From an uncultured Clostridia bacterium (lineage in GTDB: Bacteria > Bacillota > Clostridia > UMGS1810), in NCBI GenBank assembly GCA_934481345.1, contig CAKSPF010000003.1:1-64000 (forward strand): 64,000 nucleotides of DNA. Direction: 5' to 3'. Of this stretch, positions 36,071 to 44,618 are shown piece after piece; within the stretch, counting starts at the first letter, position 1; each line of letters opens with the position of its first letter. The translations under genes and the position numbers were made by a program. The notes beneath the pieces were generated by a model that did no database searches, was not told the origin of the DNA, and was given only the letters and a program-made list of their open reading frames with translations.

Positions 36071-37459
36071 TCACTCTCCAAAATATTCAAGTGACATTAA
36101 TTTGTCATCAATTGCCTTAATCTGCGTTTTCATAAGCGACGGTGAGTATAAGCCTCTCTTTTCGGCAATGCCGCCGTTTTCCATAGCCTTTGCTATGCAG
36201 TCGTTAGCCTTGTACATATCGTCAAGGGATTCCCTTACGTTAAATCTTCCCGGGCTTGTAGGAGCGGGAGGCCAGCGTGAGTCGGAAACCCATGCGGAAG
36301 CAAGAGCCTTCATTGCATTGTTGAGCTCTATGTCAAGATTTCCCAAATCCTCGCCGAGTTTCTTTGCTACAGCCTTAATTCCGTTTAATATTGATATACA
36401 TACAGGGTCCATAATTCTCGAATACTCTGTGTTTGCCCATGCCTTTGCCGTGCCGCCGTGCCATGCAACGCCGTTTTCTATACACTCTATCTTGCTGTTT
36501 TCTATGATATTTTCAGAATTTTCGATTACCTGTGACGGCAATACAAACTCATATCCGTTTGCCTTTGCAGTGTCGAGGATTTCCTTGAATCTGTCTACTG
36601 CCTTGGGTTCAGGCTCAAAGAATCTTGCCTGGTTAAACTGCTTTACATAGAAATATGCGCTTGAACCGATATACTCTGCGTCCTCCGCATACGGCATGAT
36701 AAACGAACCGCTTTCTGCAATTCTCTGTTTCCAGTTTGTCAGCATGGTGTTTATTTCGTCCATGTTGATAGGCTCTTCTCTAAGGCCCTCGGTAGCGCCC
36801 ATTAAGTACCACAAAAGCAGGTTAGCCATGCAGTCGGAACGGAATATCATTTTAAGACCGTTCGGTGCTACAGACGGATTTGTGATGAATTTCAAAAATT
36901 CCGGCTTGTCTTTTATGTATTCTTCTATTTTAAACAGATGATTTTTGTTGCTGTGGCCTGCAACGTCATATTCAAGGCCGGTTGCCTTTCTTATCTCGTC
37001 AAAGGAAAGAAGGAATGAATCTGCGTCCATAACGAGAGAGTCAAAACCTGCCTCCTTGTATGCGTCGGGGATATAACCTGCCCAGCCGCACTCCGGATTC
37101 CAGCCGACTTTCGGTCTGAAGCCGGTGTGTTTTTCCCATACGTCACGCGAATGTATAAGAGAATCCACGCAAACCTCATACGGAATGTTTGCAAGCATAA
37201 AGTGTATGTACGGTGATGCGACAGGCTCGATTTTGCCCTCGCCCACAAGCTTTCTGAGCTTTGCAAGAACCTCGGGTGCCTGCTTTGCCATTTCATCGAT
37301 TGTGATACCGCTTGCCTCAAAGCCGATTTTGTAATCTCCGCCGTCTATGAGATCAAAAAGCTTCTCATAGCAGTTTTTCATTACCCAAAGTCTTTTTTCG
37401 GGCGCAAGCTGTGAATACTGAATGTTTGCATGCGGCATAAAAATAATTTGTGGTTTCAT
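36071..37459 (-). CDS. Glycoside hydrolase family 57-like protein
   Basis: 462 residues. The N-terminal (beta/alpha)7-like region has features of GH57 enzymes: a His/Asn motif near the start (PHANIQY), and WNPECGW at 120-126, where GH57 has its nucleophile Glu (Glu123). MPYAEDAEYIG near 255-265 offers Asp260 as the acid/base candidate. The C-terminal third is helical, as in GH57 amylases. Substrate unknown. Its ATG overlaps the stop of the isomerase gene (TGATG), so the two are translationally coupled. GH57-like fits better than a polysaccharide deacetylase, but activity is not certain. Confidence 0.72.
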   Translation of the reverse strand: MKPQIIFMPHANIQYSQLAPEKRLWVMKNCYEKLFDLIDGGDYKIGFEASGITIDEMAKQAPEVLAKLRKLVGEGKIEPVASPYIHFMLANIPYEVCVDSLIHSRDVWEKHTGFRPKVGWNPECGWAGYIPDAYKEAGFDSLVMDADSFLLSFDEIRKATGLEYDVAGHSNKNHLFKIEEYIKDKPEFLKFITNPSVAPNGLKMIFRSDCMANLLLWYLMGATEGLREEPINMDEINTMLTNWKQRIAESGSFIMPYAEDAEYIGSSAYFYVKQFNQARFFEPEPKAVDRFKEILDTAKANGYEFVLPSQVIENSENIIENSKIECIENGVAWHGGTAKAWANTEYSRIMDPVCISILNGIKAVAKKLGEDLGNLDIELNNAMKALASAWVSDSRWPPAPTSPGRFNVRESLDDMYKANDCIAKAMENGGIAEKRGLYSPSLMKTQIKAIDDKLMSLEYFGE

Positions 37460-38283
37460 CAGTTAATCTCCTTTAAAATTTTTTTAATATACTCATAGCA
37501 TCTCTCGCAGCCCTCTTTTACGTCGCCGACGTTTTCGTACTCAAAAAGAGCGGGACCGCTGAAATCTTTAAGCTGCAATAAAATGTTTTTCCAGTTCATG
37601 TCGCTTTCTCCGCAGGCGGCAGGCAGCAAATGTCCGCCCGGCAGCTTTACAAAGTCCTTTAAATGGACGTAGCATACCTTGCTTTTGATTTTGCCGTACA
37701 CCTCTTCGGGGTTTTCTATACCTACTGCATAAAGGTTTGCAGGGTCATAGTTTATCATAATATCCGGCACTTCGTCTATCATTTTCAAAAGCGCCTCCGG
37801 CTTTGATGATGTACTGTAAAAATGCTCTACTCCGTCGTCAAAACCGTTTACACCGCCGTGGGTTTCCACAACCGGTACTACATTTTTTTCTTTGGCATAT
37901 GCATAAACTTCATTTAAGCATTCGGTCATTATATCCCACTTCTCGCCGACAACCTCTTCAACGGGTGTAAATCCGGCAAAAATTCTTAAATATCTGATAC
38001 CGAGTTTTTCGCATATGTCAACTACTCTTTTAATTTTTGCAACGTCATCACGGTTTCCTGTTGTAAAATCGTTTCCCGTAGCGGCGCACAAAAGCTTTAT
38101 TTTATACTTTCCGAACAGCTCTTTCACATCGGAAAGCTCACTGTCCGTAACGTCAAGCGGCAAATCGGACGGAGCGTTCGCAATACCGAGCTCCAACAAT
38201 TCAAGTCCCATTTCCGACGTTATTTCAAGCTGCTTTTCCAGCGGAGTTTCCCTGAAACCCCATGAAGCGTTTCCAAACAACAT
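37459..38283 (-). CDS. Sugar phosphate isomerase/epimerase-like TIM-barrel protein
   Basis: 274 residues with the AP-endonuclease-2/xylose-isomerase-like barrel pattern: LELLELGI near the start, PVVETHGG with a metal-binding Glu/His, INYDPAN with Asp, YVHLKDF with His/Asp, and a late FEYENVG Glu. Members isomerise or epimerise free ketoses, inositols or keto-sugars, using one divalent metal. GGAG lies 9 nt before ATG. It is placed between a dehydrogenase and a glycosidase, which would fit oxidation then epimerisation or elimination on a sugar, but the reaction is unknown. Confidence 0.8.
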   Translation of the reverse strand: MLFGNASWGFRETPLEKQLEITSEMGLELLELGIANAPSDLPLDVTDSELSDVKELFGKYKIKLLCAATGNDFTTGNRDDVAKIKRVVDICEKLGIRYLRIFAGFTPVEEVVGEKWDIMTECLNEVYAYAKEKNVVPVVETHGGVNGFDDGVEHFYSTSSKPEALLKMIDEVPDIMINYDPANLYAVGIENPEEVYGKIKSKVCYVHLKDFVKLPGGHLLPAACGESDMNWKNILLQLKDFSGPALFEYENVGDVKEGCERCYEYIKKILKEIN

Positions 38284-38285
38284 AA

Positions 38286-39362
38286 TTATTTACTCCAATC
38301 AAATACAATTTTAAATACGTCCTCGCCCTTTTGAGCCTTGTATTCAAATGCCTCTTTGCATTTTGTAACGGGCCATATTTCTATCGGCAGACCTTCCGTA
38401 TCAAATTTGCCTTCGCTCATCCACTGCAAAATCTGCTCCTTGCAGCCTGCCTTTAAAGCACAGGTCATTGTGATTGTAGCATTTTTTACAAACCATCTGT
38501 GATAGTGGTCGAATATTATTCTGTCGGGATAATCGCCCTGCAAATGAATATGCGCCGGTCTGTCATCGTCTTCCCAGCCGCCGTCTTTTATGTATTTGTG
38601 CAGTGTGCCCACAACTTCGGGGTTACCGGAGCACTCTATAAGCTGGTCAGCCATTTTTCCGTTTGTGTATTCGGATATTTTTTCTACAGCGTCTTCGGGA
38701 GATACGACATAATCTGCATATTTTTCCGCAATACTTCTTCTGAAAGCGTTTCTTTCAATGCAAATTACATTTAATGTAGGTTCCAGAATTTTAAGCTCCT
38801 GGATAGCGCTTATACCAACCATGCCGGCGCCGATTACAACAAATGTTTCATTCGGTCTTAAAGTCATTCTCTGTATACCTTTTAGCGGAACGCATGCAAG
38901 GTAAGCCAGAACTGCCTGCACATCAGTAACGTTGTCCGGGATTTTTACCATATAATCAAACTGGTCGTTGGTAGTATTCGAGTCCTTTATTGTGTACTCG
39001 CTGCCGCCGCCCCACGCAGAGCATACATCTCCGTACTTTCTGCATTCGTTAATCATTACGCGGTCGCCGACCTTAAGCTTTTGTGCGCTTTCGGGGAAAT
39101 GGCTCAAATCCGCGCCCTCGTCCGGAACTTTAACGACAACTCCTGCCGTTTCGTATCCCGGTACAAGCGGATAATAGCACTGCTCCGGATGCTGCATACC
39201 CTTGTAGGTTTTCATATCCGTACCGCTGCTTATGCTGCTGTAAAGAGTTTTTGCCACAAAAGCGTCCTGCATGGGCTCTGTAAGCTTAATTTCTCTCAAA
39301 TCAGCCTCAAAAGGTCTTTCGATAACTACTGCTCTGCTTGTCTTGAAATCATTTTTTTCCAT
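38286..39362 (-). CDS. MDR-family dehydrogenase (zinc-alcohol-dehydrogenase-like)
   Basis: 358 residues. N-terminal GroES-like domain with YPLVPGYETAGVVV and KVGDRVMI, then a Rossmann fold with VVIGAGMVGISAIQ near 170-185. The catalytic-zinc Cys and His of classical alcohol dehydrogenases are replaced (SSISSGTDMKTYKG; PGYE in place of GHE), as in a sub-group of MDR enzymes that includes BchC-like proteins. The structural-zinc Cys loop is also absent. It probably oxidises a sugar or polyol hydroxyl with NAD(P). AAGGAGAGAG precedes ATG; it starts 55 nt after the LacI gene. Confidence 0.8.
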   Translation of the reverse strand: MEKNDFKTSRAVVIERPFEADLREIKLTEPMQDAFVAKTLYSSISSGTDMKTYKGMQHPEQCYYPLVPGYETAGVVVKVPDEGADLSHFPESAQKLKVGDRVMINECRKYGDVCSAWGGGSEYTIKDSNTTNDQFDYMVKIPDNVTDVQAVLAYLACVPLKGIQRMTLRPNETFVVIGAGMVGISAIQELKILEPTLNVICIERNAFRRSIAEKYADYVVSPEDAVEKISEYTNGKMADQLIECSGNPEVVGTLHKYIKDGGWEDDDRPAHIHLQGDYPDRIIFDHYHRWFVKNATITMTCALKAGCKEQILQWMSEGKFDTEGLPIEIWPVTKCKEAFEYKAQKGEDVFKIVFDWSK

Positions 39363-39417
39363 TTTTCTCTCTCCTTATTATATATTTTATATTCATAATG
39401 AGCTGTGTACTGTTTTT

Positions 39418-40425
39418 TCATGCCGATTCCCGTACAATTACCTTTCCGGGCAAAACTATATTTTCCGTATCTTTGCCTTTGATCATTCGTATAACGCATT
39501 TCACCGCAGAAGCACCGAGCTCATACTGCATATTTGAAAAAGTGGTGAGCGACGGCGAAAAATACCTTCCTATCCCGATGTCGTCACCGCCTGCAACGGC
39601 AGTTTCTGACGGAATATCTATGTTAAGTTTTTTCAGCGCTTTCATAACGCCGATTGCCATATCGTCATTTGCACATATTATGGCGTCTGCGTCAAATTTT
39701 TGCTCCAAAACAATTTTTTCCGCCATGCTTTCCGAAAATCCTGCCGACACAATGCGCTTTTTATCAATCTCTATTCCGTAATCAGCGCATGCATCAATAA
39801 AACCGCGTTTGCGCTCGTCCGACACATAACTGCCGTCAATACCCGACATATAGACAAAATTTTTTCTGCCCGCTGAAATCAGATGCTCCGTAAGTTTTTT
39901 GGAACAGTTGTAATTGTCGATATTGACACTCGAAATATTTTCGCACGGTTCGATTCCGATACCTGCAACGCACCTTTTTTCGTCCGCAAAAGTCTTTATC
40001 CATTTTTCGGGCATATCCAGACCGTAATAAATCAATCCGTCAATTTCATGATTTCTTAACCAGTCAAAGACGCGGCTCTCGTCCATTTTATTGTTGTAAA
40101 GCTGGATTGCCGCCCTGCACCCTATACTCTCCGCAGTTATGGCGATACCGCCCATAATTCCGCCTATGTTATAGTCTGCAAACGGGTTAAAGTCGTCCTT
40201 TTTTGTACTTTGGTTAACCAAAAAACCGATGTTTCTTACAAATTTGCGGTTTATGCGCTGGGCGTGAATGTTCGGCACATAGTTTACCTCTTTGCAGAAC
40301 TTCTTGATCCGCTCCTCCACCTCAGTGCTTATGCGCGCCTGACGTGCCTTGCCGTTAAGCACAAAGGAAACGGTAGCCTTGCTTACTCCAAGCTCATTTG
40401 CAATCTTTGCAAGTGAATACTCCAT
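39418..40425 (-). CDS. LacI-family transcriptional regulator
   Basis: 335 residues from ATG 40425, which has GAGGTG upstream; earlier in-frame ATGs would put 22 poor residues before the helix-turn-helix. The DNA-binding headpiece is textbook (LAKIANELGVSKATVSFVLN at 4-23), followed by the hinge helix and a periplasmic-binding-protein-like core with NHEIDGLIYYG and ANDDMAIGVMKAL. First gene of the dehydrogenase/isomerase/GH57/radical SAM operon; it presumably represses this operon until its sugar inducer is present. Confidence 0.88.
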   Translation of the reverse strand: MEYSLAKIANELGVSKATVSFVLNGKARQARISTEVEERIKKFCKEVNYVPNIHAQRINRKFVRNIGFLVNQSTKKDDFNPFADYNIGGIMGGIAITAESIGCRAAIQLYNNKMDESRVFDWLRNHEIDGLIYYGLDMPEKWIKTFADEKRCVAGIGIEPCENISSVNIDNYNCSKKLTEHLISAGRKNFVYMSGIDGSYVSDERKRGFIDACADYGIEIDKKRIVSAGFSESMAEKIVLEQKFDADAIICANDDMAIGVMKALKKLNIDIPSETAVAGGDDIGIGRYFSPSLTTFSNMQYELGASAVKCVIRMIKGKDTENIVLPGKVIVRESA

Positions 40426-40495
40426 AACGCACCTCTGCATGTTTTTGTAAGCACAAGTATTTATATTTTTTATTCCCCATCCATTTTGCATAACC

Positions 40496-40524
40496 AGTTT
40501 AGCATATAAAAATTAAAAAGTCAA
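40496..40524 (-). promoter_or_regulatory. Promoter of the LacI-led operon
   Basis: Minus-strand TTGACT (40519-40524), 17-bp spacer, TAAACT (40496-40501). Confidence 0.65.
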
Positions 40525-40559
40525 TAATCAATATAATTTTTTTAAAATCATAATCTGCG

Positions 40560-41411
40560 CTACTCAATATCGCTGTTTATCACAGCCGGCGGCTGCTCCA
40601 GAAGCCAAGCGTTCTCCATATATTTTTTCAGCATTTTGAATGCCGACGCATAGTAGTGTCCGTCGCATATCCTTTCGTCGCACACCACAGTAATATCCAC
40701 GAATTTTCTTTTTTCGACGCTGCCGTCGCTGCACAAAACGTAATCTGTCCTTTTCATTCCGACGGAAAAGAAAATGGGAATATTGCCGAAATCATACAAA
40801 TGATGATATATCGGCGGTATGCCGAGAGAGCCCATGTTTGTTATAAACATCGAGCCGTGAAACGGACTTGCCTTTATAAGCGAGCCCGGCAGCAGATTGA
40901 AGTAATCCAGCGTTTTGAGAGACCAAATTGTTGCCTTTAGGAATATTCCCGGAATAAACCTGAGTATTCCGGCTATAGAATCCACTCTGTTGCTGTTTTC
41001 CGACCGTCTGTTGCGCACTACTGTCTTTTCGGTGTTTTCATATATATCAAAAAGTGTATCCTTCGGCATTGCCGATATTTTTATCACCGTTTCGTCGGCA
41101 TTCAAAGCAAGCTGCTTTTTTATTGTCAGGCACATGTCGATGGAATTTCTCGAATATATTTTCTGTCCTCTTATATATCTGTTGATTCCGGGATACTTTG
41201 CCACTGTATGTACATATGCCGCAAGCATTATATGCATAATGCCCAGCCCTTTTTTGCCCTCAAGGCGCTTTTGATGAATATACTCGTCCGTTTTGGTTAT
41301 ATCTATAGCACAGGAAAATTTGTTCGAAGCGCCGTTTCGTGTAGGCATAAAGTATGCAGCAGCTATGTTCATAGGCGGCAGCGTTTTCAGTTTTCTGCCC
41401 TCTTTGTTCAA
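40560..41411 (-). CDS. Stand-alone 2-oxoacid dehydrogenase E2-like acyltransferase domain, active site altered
   Basis: About 283 residues if TTG 41411 (GGGGG 10 nt upstream) is used; TTG 41474 would add 21 residues but has no ribosome site. The fold is that of the E2/chloramphenicol acetyltransferase family: TRNGASNKFSCAIDITKTDEYI, GLGIMHIMLAAYVH, MFITNMGSLGIPP and VVCDERICDGHYYASAF. The last block is the place of the catalytic DHRxxxDG motif, but the His is Glu. There are no lipoyl or E3-binding domains and no dehydrogenase genes nearby. It may bind an acyl-CoA without classical catalysis. Single gene with a structured leader. Confidence 0.75.
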   Translation of the reverse strand: MNKEGRKLKTLPPMNIAAAYFMPTRNGASNKFSCAIDITKTDEYIHQKRLEGKKGLGIMHIMLAAYVHTVAKYPGINRYIRGQKIYSRNSIDMCLTIKKQLALNADETVIKISAMPKDTLFDIYENTEKTVVRNRRSENSNRVDSIAGILRFIPGIFLKATIWSLKTLDYFNLLPGSLIKASPFHGSMFITNMGSLGIPPIYHHLYDFGNIPIFFSVGMKRTDYVLCSDGSVEKRKFVDITVVCDERICDGHYYASAFKMLKKYMENAWLLEQPPAVINSDIE

Positions 41412-41447
41412 ATAATCACATCCCCCATAATAACTGACTTTTAAATC

Positions 41448-41522
41448 GGAGCAACGCTCCTGCTTTGCTTGCAAGAAGCAGAATTTGCGGCTGATTGCAG
41501 CCCGGGCGGCGAGCGTTAGCTC
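41448..41522 (-). other. Four-hairpin leader of the E2-like gene
   Basis: Four small inverted repeats lie head to tail: 41511-41522 (GAGC stem), 41489-41502 (GGCTG stem), 41460-41481 (CTGCTT stem) and 41448-41460 (GGAGC stem). None has a T-tract. It overlaps the TTG 41474 reading, which supports the later start. Confidence 0.45.
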
Positions 41523-41578
41523 TTCAGGCTTTCAGCGACAGACTAAAACTTCCGCTTGCACGGATCTTCACTATGATT

Positions 41579-41608
41579 ATAATATCAAATATACTGAGCA
41601 CCTGTCAA
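41579..41608 (-). promoter_or_regulatory. Promoter of the E2-like gene
   Basis: Minus-strand TTGACA (41603-41608), 18-bp spacer, TATTAT (41579-41584). Confidence 0.6.
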
Positions 41609-41636
41609 GAAAAACAAAAGATTTTTGCATCGGCAA

Positions 41637-41665
41637 TTGACAAATATCGATAAAGAATATATAAT
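41637..41665 (+). promoter_or_regulatory. Promoter of the lipoprotein gene
   Basis: Consensus TTGACA (41637-41642), 17 bp, TATAAT (41660-41665). Confidence 0.85.
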
Positions 41666-41709
41666 TACTTAGTCAACAGTATATTTAAGATATTAAAGGA
41701 GTTTTTAAA

Positions 41710-42432
41710 ATGCTGAAAAAGTTAGGTGCTTTTGTACTTGCCATATCAATTTCGATGTCTTTTTCCGGGTGCAAAAGCGAAGCCGAGACCGTCGAAGCCA
41801 ACCAGCAGCCATGGATAGGCAGCTACATGCAGCTTGATGAAGAAACCGGAGAAATAAAAACCGCAACAGTTGTGTCGGAGAATGAAACCACCGTCACCGT
41901 AAGCTTTAAATCCGTCCGCAGTCAGGATGAATTTACCGCGGAGTTCAAAAGCCAAAGTTCCAAATATGCAGTTTACAACTCGGACAGCAGATGCATAAAA
42001 TTCAACTTAAAATCCGGAAACAGCGTAATCGCCGTTGACGATATATGGATAAACAAAGACGCAAAAAGAAACGAAAACTGGACCGGTAAATATGAGATTA
42101 TCGAGGATAACGAGACAGCCTTTGAATACGGGGACAAAAAATGGAACGGCGAATACACAAACCCCGATACAGGCATTAACGTCAGCGTATATGCCATAAC
42201 GGACAGTACCATACTTTTGAGTTATGTGACAGACGGCGAAAACGGCAAAGAAAAAATAAATATAGTATGCGATATTGACGGCGACTCAAGCTGCTCATAC
42301 GATAAGGAAGGCAGGACTATAAAAGTCTTTTTGAAAAAGCAGAATAAAGAAATAGAGATAACCGATTCATACGAAAGCGAACAGGAGGAAACGGGATTTT
42401 TCAACCTTAACGGCACATATAAGGCTGTTTGA
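41710..42432 (+). CDS. Predicted lipoprotein of unknown function
   Basis: 240 residues with AAAGGAG before ATG. The first 20 residues are a lipoprotein signal with the lipobox FSGC (Cys21). The mature part appears to hold two or three copies of a short beta-rich unit that starts with a Trp (WIGSYMQL, WTGKYEI, WNGEYTN) and continues with strand-turn segments, so it may be a small repeated beta-barrel. No enzyme motif seen. It is followed by a small Cys protein 17 nt later and shares its terminator. Confidence 0.75.
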   Translation: MLKKLGAFVLAISISMSFSGCKSEAETVEANQQPWIGSYMQLDEETGEIKTATVVSENETTVTVSFKSVRSQDEFTAEFKSQSSKYAVYNSDSRCIKFNLKSGNSVIAVDDIWINKDAKRNENWTGKYEIIEDNETAFEYGDKKWNGEYTNPDTGINVSVYAITDSTILLSYVTDGENGKEKINIVCDIDGDSSCSYDKEGRTIKVFLKKQNKEIEITDSYESEQEETGFFNLNGTYKAV

Positions 42433-42449
42433 TTTCCCGATTCGGTTTT

Positions 42450-42629
42450 ATGAATAACAAAAACAAAATAACCCAATGCGAGCTTTGCGCGTACTATGAT
42501 GAATACGAACAGGAATGTGAGATAAATCTTGACGAGGACGACCTTGCAAGGTTTGTAACCCAGCCGCACAGCTCATGCCCGTACTTTCAGATGTATGACG
42601 AATACAAAATCGTCCGAAAGCAAAATTAA
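42450..42629 (+). CDS. Small Cys-containing protein, DUF6472-like
   Basis: 59 residues from ATG 42450; the ribosome site is weak. It has four Cys: CELC near the start, a third before an INLDEDDLARF helix, and a fourth in SSCPYF, then the ending DEYKIVRKQ. This pattern fits DUF6472, a short family common in Clostridia and of unknown role; the Cys may bind a metal. The family name is from memory and moderately sure. Confidence 0.7.
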   Translation: MNNKNKITQCELCAYYDEYEQECEINLDEDDLARFVTQPHSSCPYFQMYDEYKIVRKQN

Positions 42630-42634
42630 GGCAT

Positions 42635-42673
42635 ACCGGAACATATTTTTTCAAATTTGTTCCGGTTTTTTTG
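42635..42673 (+). terminator. Terminator after the small Cys protein
   Basis: ACCGGAACA / TGTTCCGGT stem (42635-42643, 42658-42666) and seven T residues. Confidence 0.85.
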
Positions 42674-42683
42674 ATTTTATAAT

Positions 42684-42712
42684 TGAAAAAACGGGTGTAT
42701 TATGATACAATA
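42684..42712 (+). promoter_or_regulatory. Promoter of the tRNA-modification operon
   Basis: TTGAAA (42684-42689), 17 bp, TACAAT (42707-42712). Confidence 0.75.
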
Positions 42713-42763
42713 TCGGTATACAGTGTTTTTTGTCACTTTTTTTACTATAACGGGAGTATTTGC

Positions 42764-43516
42764 ATGCTTAATCAGTTTTCAAGAACCGAACTGATGTTCG
42801 GCGAAATTTCAATGAAAAAATTATATAATGCCAGAGTTGCCGTATTCGGCATAGGCGGAGTCGGCGGGTATGTGACGGAGGCTCTCGCCAGGAGCGGTAT
42901 AGGTACACTCGACATCATAGACAACGATAAAGTAAGTCTTACAAATATAAACAGACAGATTATAGCAACGCTTAGCACCGTCGGCATGTATAAGACCGAA
43001 GCCGCAAAAAAACGCATAAGCGATATAAGCCCGGATACAAGGGTTAACACATACAATTGCTTTTACCTTCCGGAAACTGCCGCAAACTTCAATTTCAAAG
43101 ATTACGATTATATAGTTGACGCGATAGATACGGTAAAAGGGAAAATAGAGCTTGCGGTACGGGCAGACGAAGCAGGAGTTCCCATAATATCGGCAATGGG
43201 AGCAGGCAACAAAACCGACCCCACACTTTTTAAAGTAACCGATATATATAAAACCAATGTTTGCCCTTTGGCAAAGGTTATGCGTTATGAGCTCAAAAAA
43301 CGCGGTGTAAAAAAGCTTAAAGTCGTTTATTCGGAGGAAATTCCGTTAAAGCCCGATGAAAAAACGCTTGAAGGATACTTAAAGCAATGCGAAAAAGAAG
43401 AACCGGGTGCGCTTATGCGCCGCGGTCTGCCGGGTTCAAATTCATTTGTTCCTCCGGTTGCCGGGCTTATAATCGCAGGCGAAGTAATAAAAGATATAAT
43501 AGATTTTAAGAGGTAG
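42764..43516 (+). CDS. tcdA: tRNA threonylcarbamoyladenosine dehydratase
   Basis: 250 residues from ATG 42764, behind GGGAG; the earlier in-frame start lies inside the promoter. E1-like ThiF/MoeB fold: nucleotide loop FGIGGVGGYVTEALARSG, then DIIDNDKVSLTNINRQI, a YIVDAIDTVKGK strand, and the late GSNSFVPPVAGLIIA. TcdA cyclises t6A37 of tRNAs to ct6A with ATP. It heads an operon with mnmA and a TtcA-like gene, all acting on tRNA. The family is often annotated YgdL/CsdL. Confidence 0.9.
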   Translation: MLNQFSRTELMFGEISMKKLYNARVAVFGIGGVGGYVTEALARSGIGTLDIIDNDKVSLTNINRQIIATLSTVGMYKTEAAKKRISDISPDTRVNTYNCFYLPETAANFNFKDYDYIVDAIDTVKGKIELAVRADEAGVPIISAMGAGNKTDPTLFKVTDIYKTNVCPLAKVMRYELKKRGVKKLKVVYSEEIPLKPDEKTLEGYLKQCEKEEPGALMRRGLPGSNSFVPPVAGLIIAGEVIKDIIDFKR

Positions 43517-43525
43517 ATAAAGATT

Positions 43526-44599
43526 ATGTGCACAAAGAAAAAAGCGTTAATCGCCATGAGCGGCGGTGTAGATTCAAGCGTTGCGGCATACCTGACGCAA
43601 AAGGCAGGCTTCGACTGCATGGGAATAACCATGAAGCTTTACAACAACGAGGACGCCGGTATAAGCAAAGAAAAATCGTGCTGTTCAATAGACGACATTG
43701 CCGACGCGAGAAACGTCTGCTCAAAATTAGGCATACCGTACTACGTTTTTAATTTTACCGATGATTTCAAAAAAAATGTTATAGACAGATTTATAAAGGC
43801 TTATGAATGCGGCTGCACACCCAATCCCTGCATCGACTGCAACAAATACCTTAAATTTGACAGGCTGTACCGCAGGGCGGCAGAAACCGGAAACGACTTT
43901 ATTGTTACAGGGCACTATGCAAGGATAGAAAAGCAGGGAGAACGCTTTGTTTTAAAAAAAGCTCTTGATTTATCAAAAGACCAGAGCTATGTACTGTATT
44001 CTCTTACGCAGCAGCAGCTTGCACACACCATGTTTCCGCTCGGCGGTATGACAAAACCCGAGGCGCGCCGCATTGCGGAGGAAAACGGCTTTATAAATGC
44101 GCGCAAGCACGACAGCCAGGATATTTGTTTTGTTCCCGACGGCGACTATGCCTCCGTCATAGAGCTTCATACCGGCAAATCTTACCCGTCCGGAAACTTT
44201 GTCGCAAGGGACGGCAGGATTTTGGGAAAGCACAAAGGAATAATACGCTATACAATAGGTCAGCGCAAAGGGCTGGGGCTTGCCCTTCCCGAACCGATGT
44301 ATGTATATGACAAAAACGTCGAAAAAAACGAGGTTATCCTGTGCAGAAACGAGGACCTTTTTTCAAGAGAGCTTGAAGCCGATGAATTTAACTGGATTAT
44401 GTATGATAATCCTCCGGAAAAATTCCGTGCAAAAGCTAAAATAAGATATAACCAGACTGAGCAATGGGCAGAGATAACCGTAAATGAAAGCGGTACTGTC
44501 CGCATTGTGTTTGACGAACCGCAGCGCGCGATTGCAAAAGGCCAGGCTGTCGTATTATATGACGGCGACTCGGTTATCGGCGGCGGCACTATTTGCTGA
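43526..44599 (+). CDS. mnmA: tRNA-specific 2-thiouridylase MnmA
   Basis: 357 residues, the normal length. PP-loop SGGVDSSVAA at 11-20; catalytic Cys in TPNPCIDCNK (about 102) and in SQDICFVPDGDY (about 201), which form the persulfide/disulfide pair; RYTIGQRKGLG in the central domain; C-terminal beta-barrel. It puts sulfur on U34 of Lys, Glu and Gln tRNAs with ATP. It starts 9 nt after tcdA in the same operon. A partner Cys desulfurase is not in the window. Confidence 0.95.
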   Translation: MCTKKKALIAMSGGVDSSVAAYLTQKAGFDCMGITMKLYNNEDAGISKEKSCCSIDDIADARNVCSKLGIPYYVFNFTDDFKKNVIDRFIKAYECGCTPNPCIDCNKYLKFDRLYRRAAETGNDFIVTGHYARIEKQGERFVLKKALDLSKDQSYVLYSLTQQQLAHTMFPLGGMTKPEARRIAEENGFINARKHDSQDICFVPDGDYASVIELHTGKSYPSGNFVARDGRILGKHKGIIRYTIGQRKGLGLALPEPMYVYDKNVEKNEVILCRNEDLFSRELEADEFNWIMYDNPPEKFRAKAKIRYNQTEQWAEITVNESGTVRIVFDEPQRAIAKGQAVVLYDGDSVIGGGTIC

Positions 44600-44618
44600 A
44601 AAGAAATGAGAATGTATT

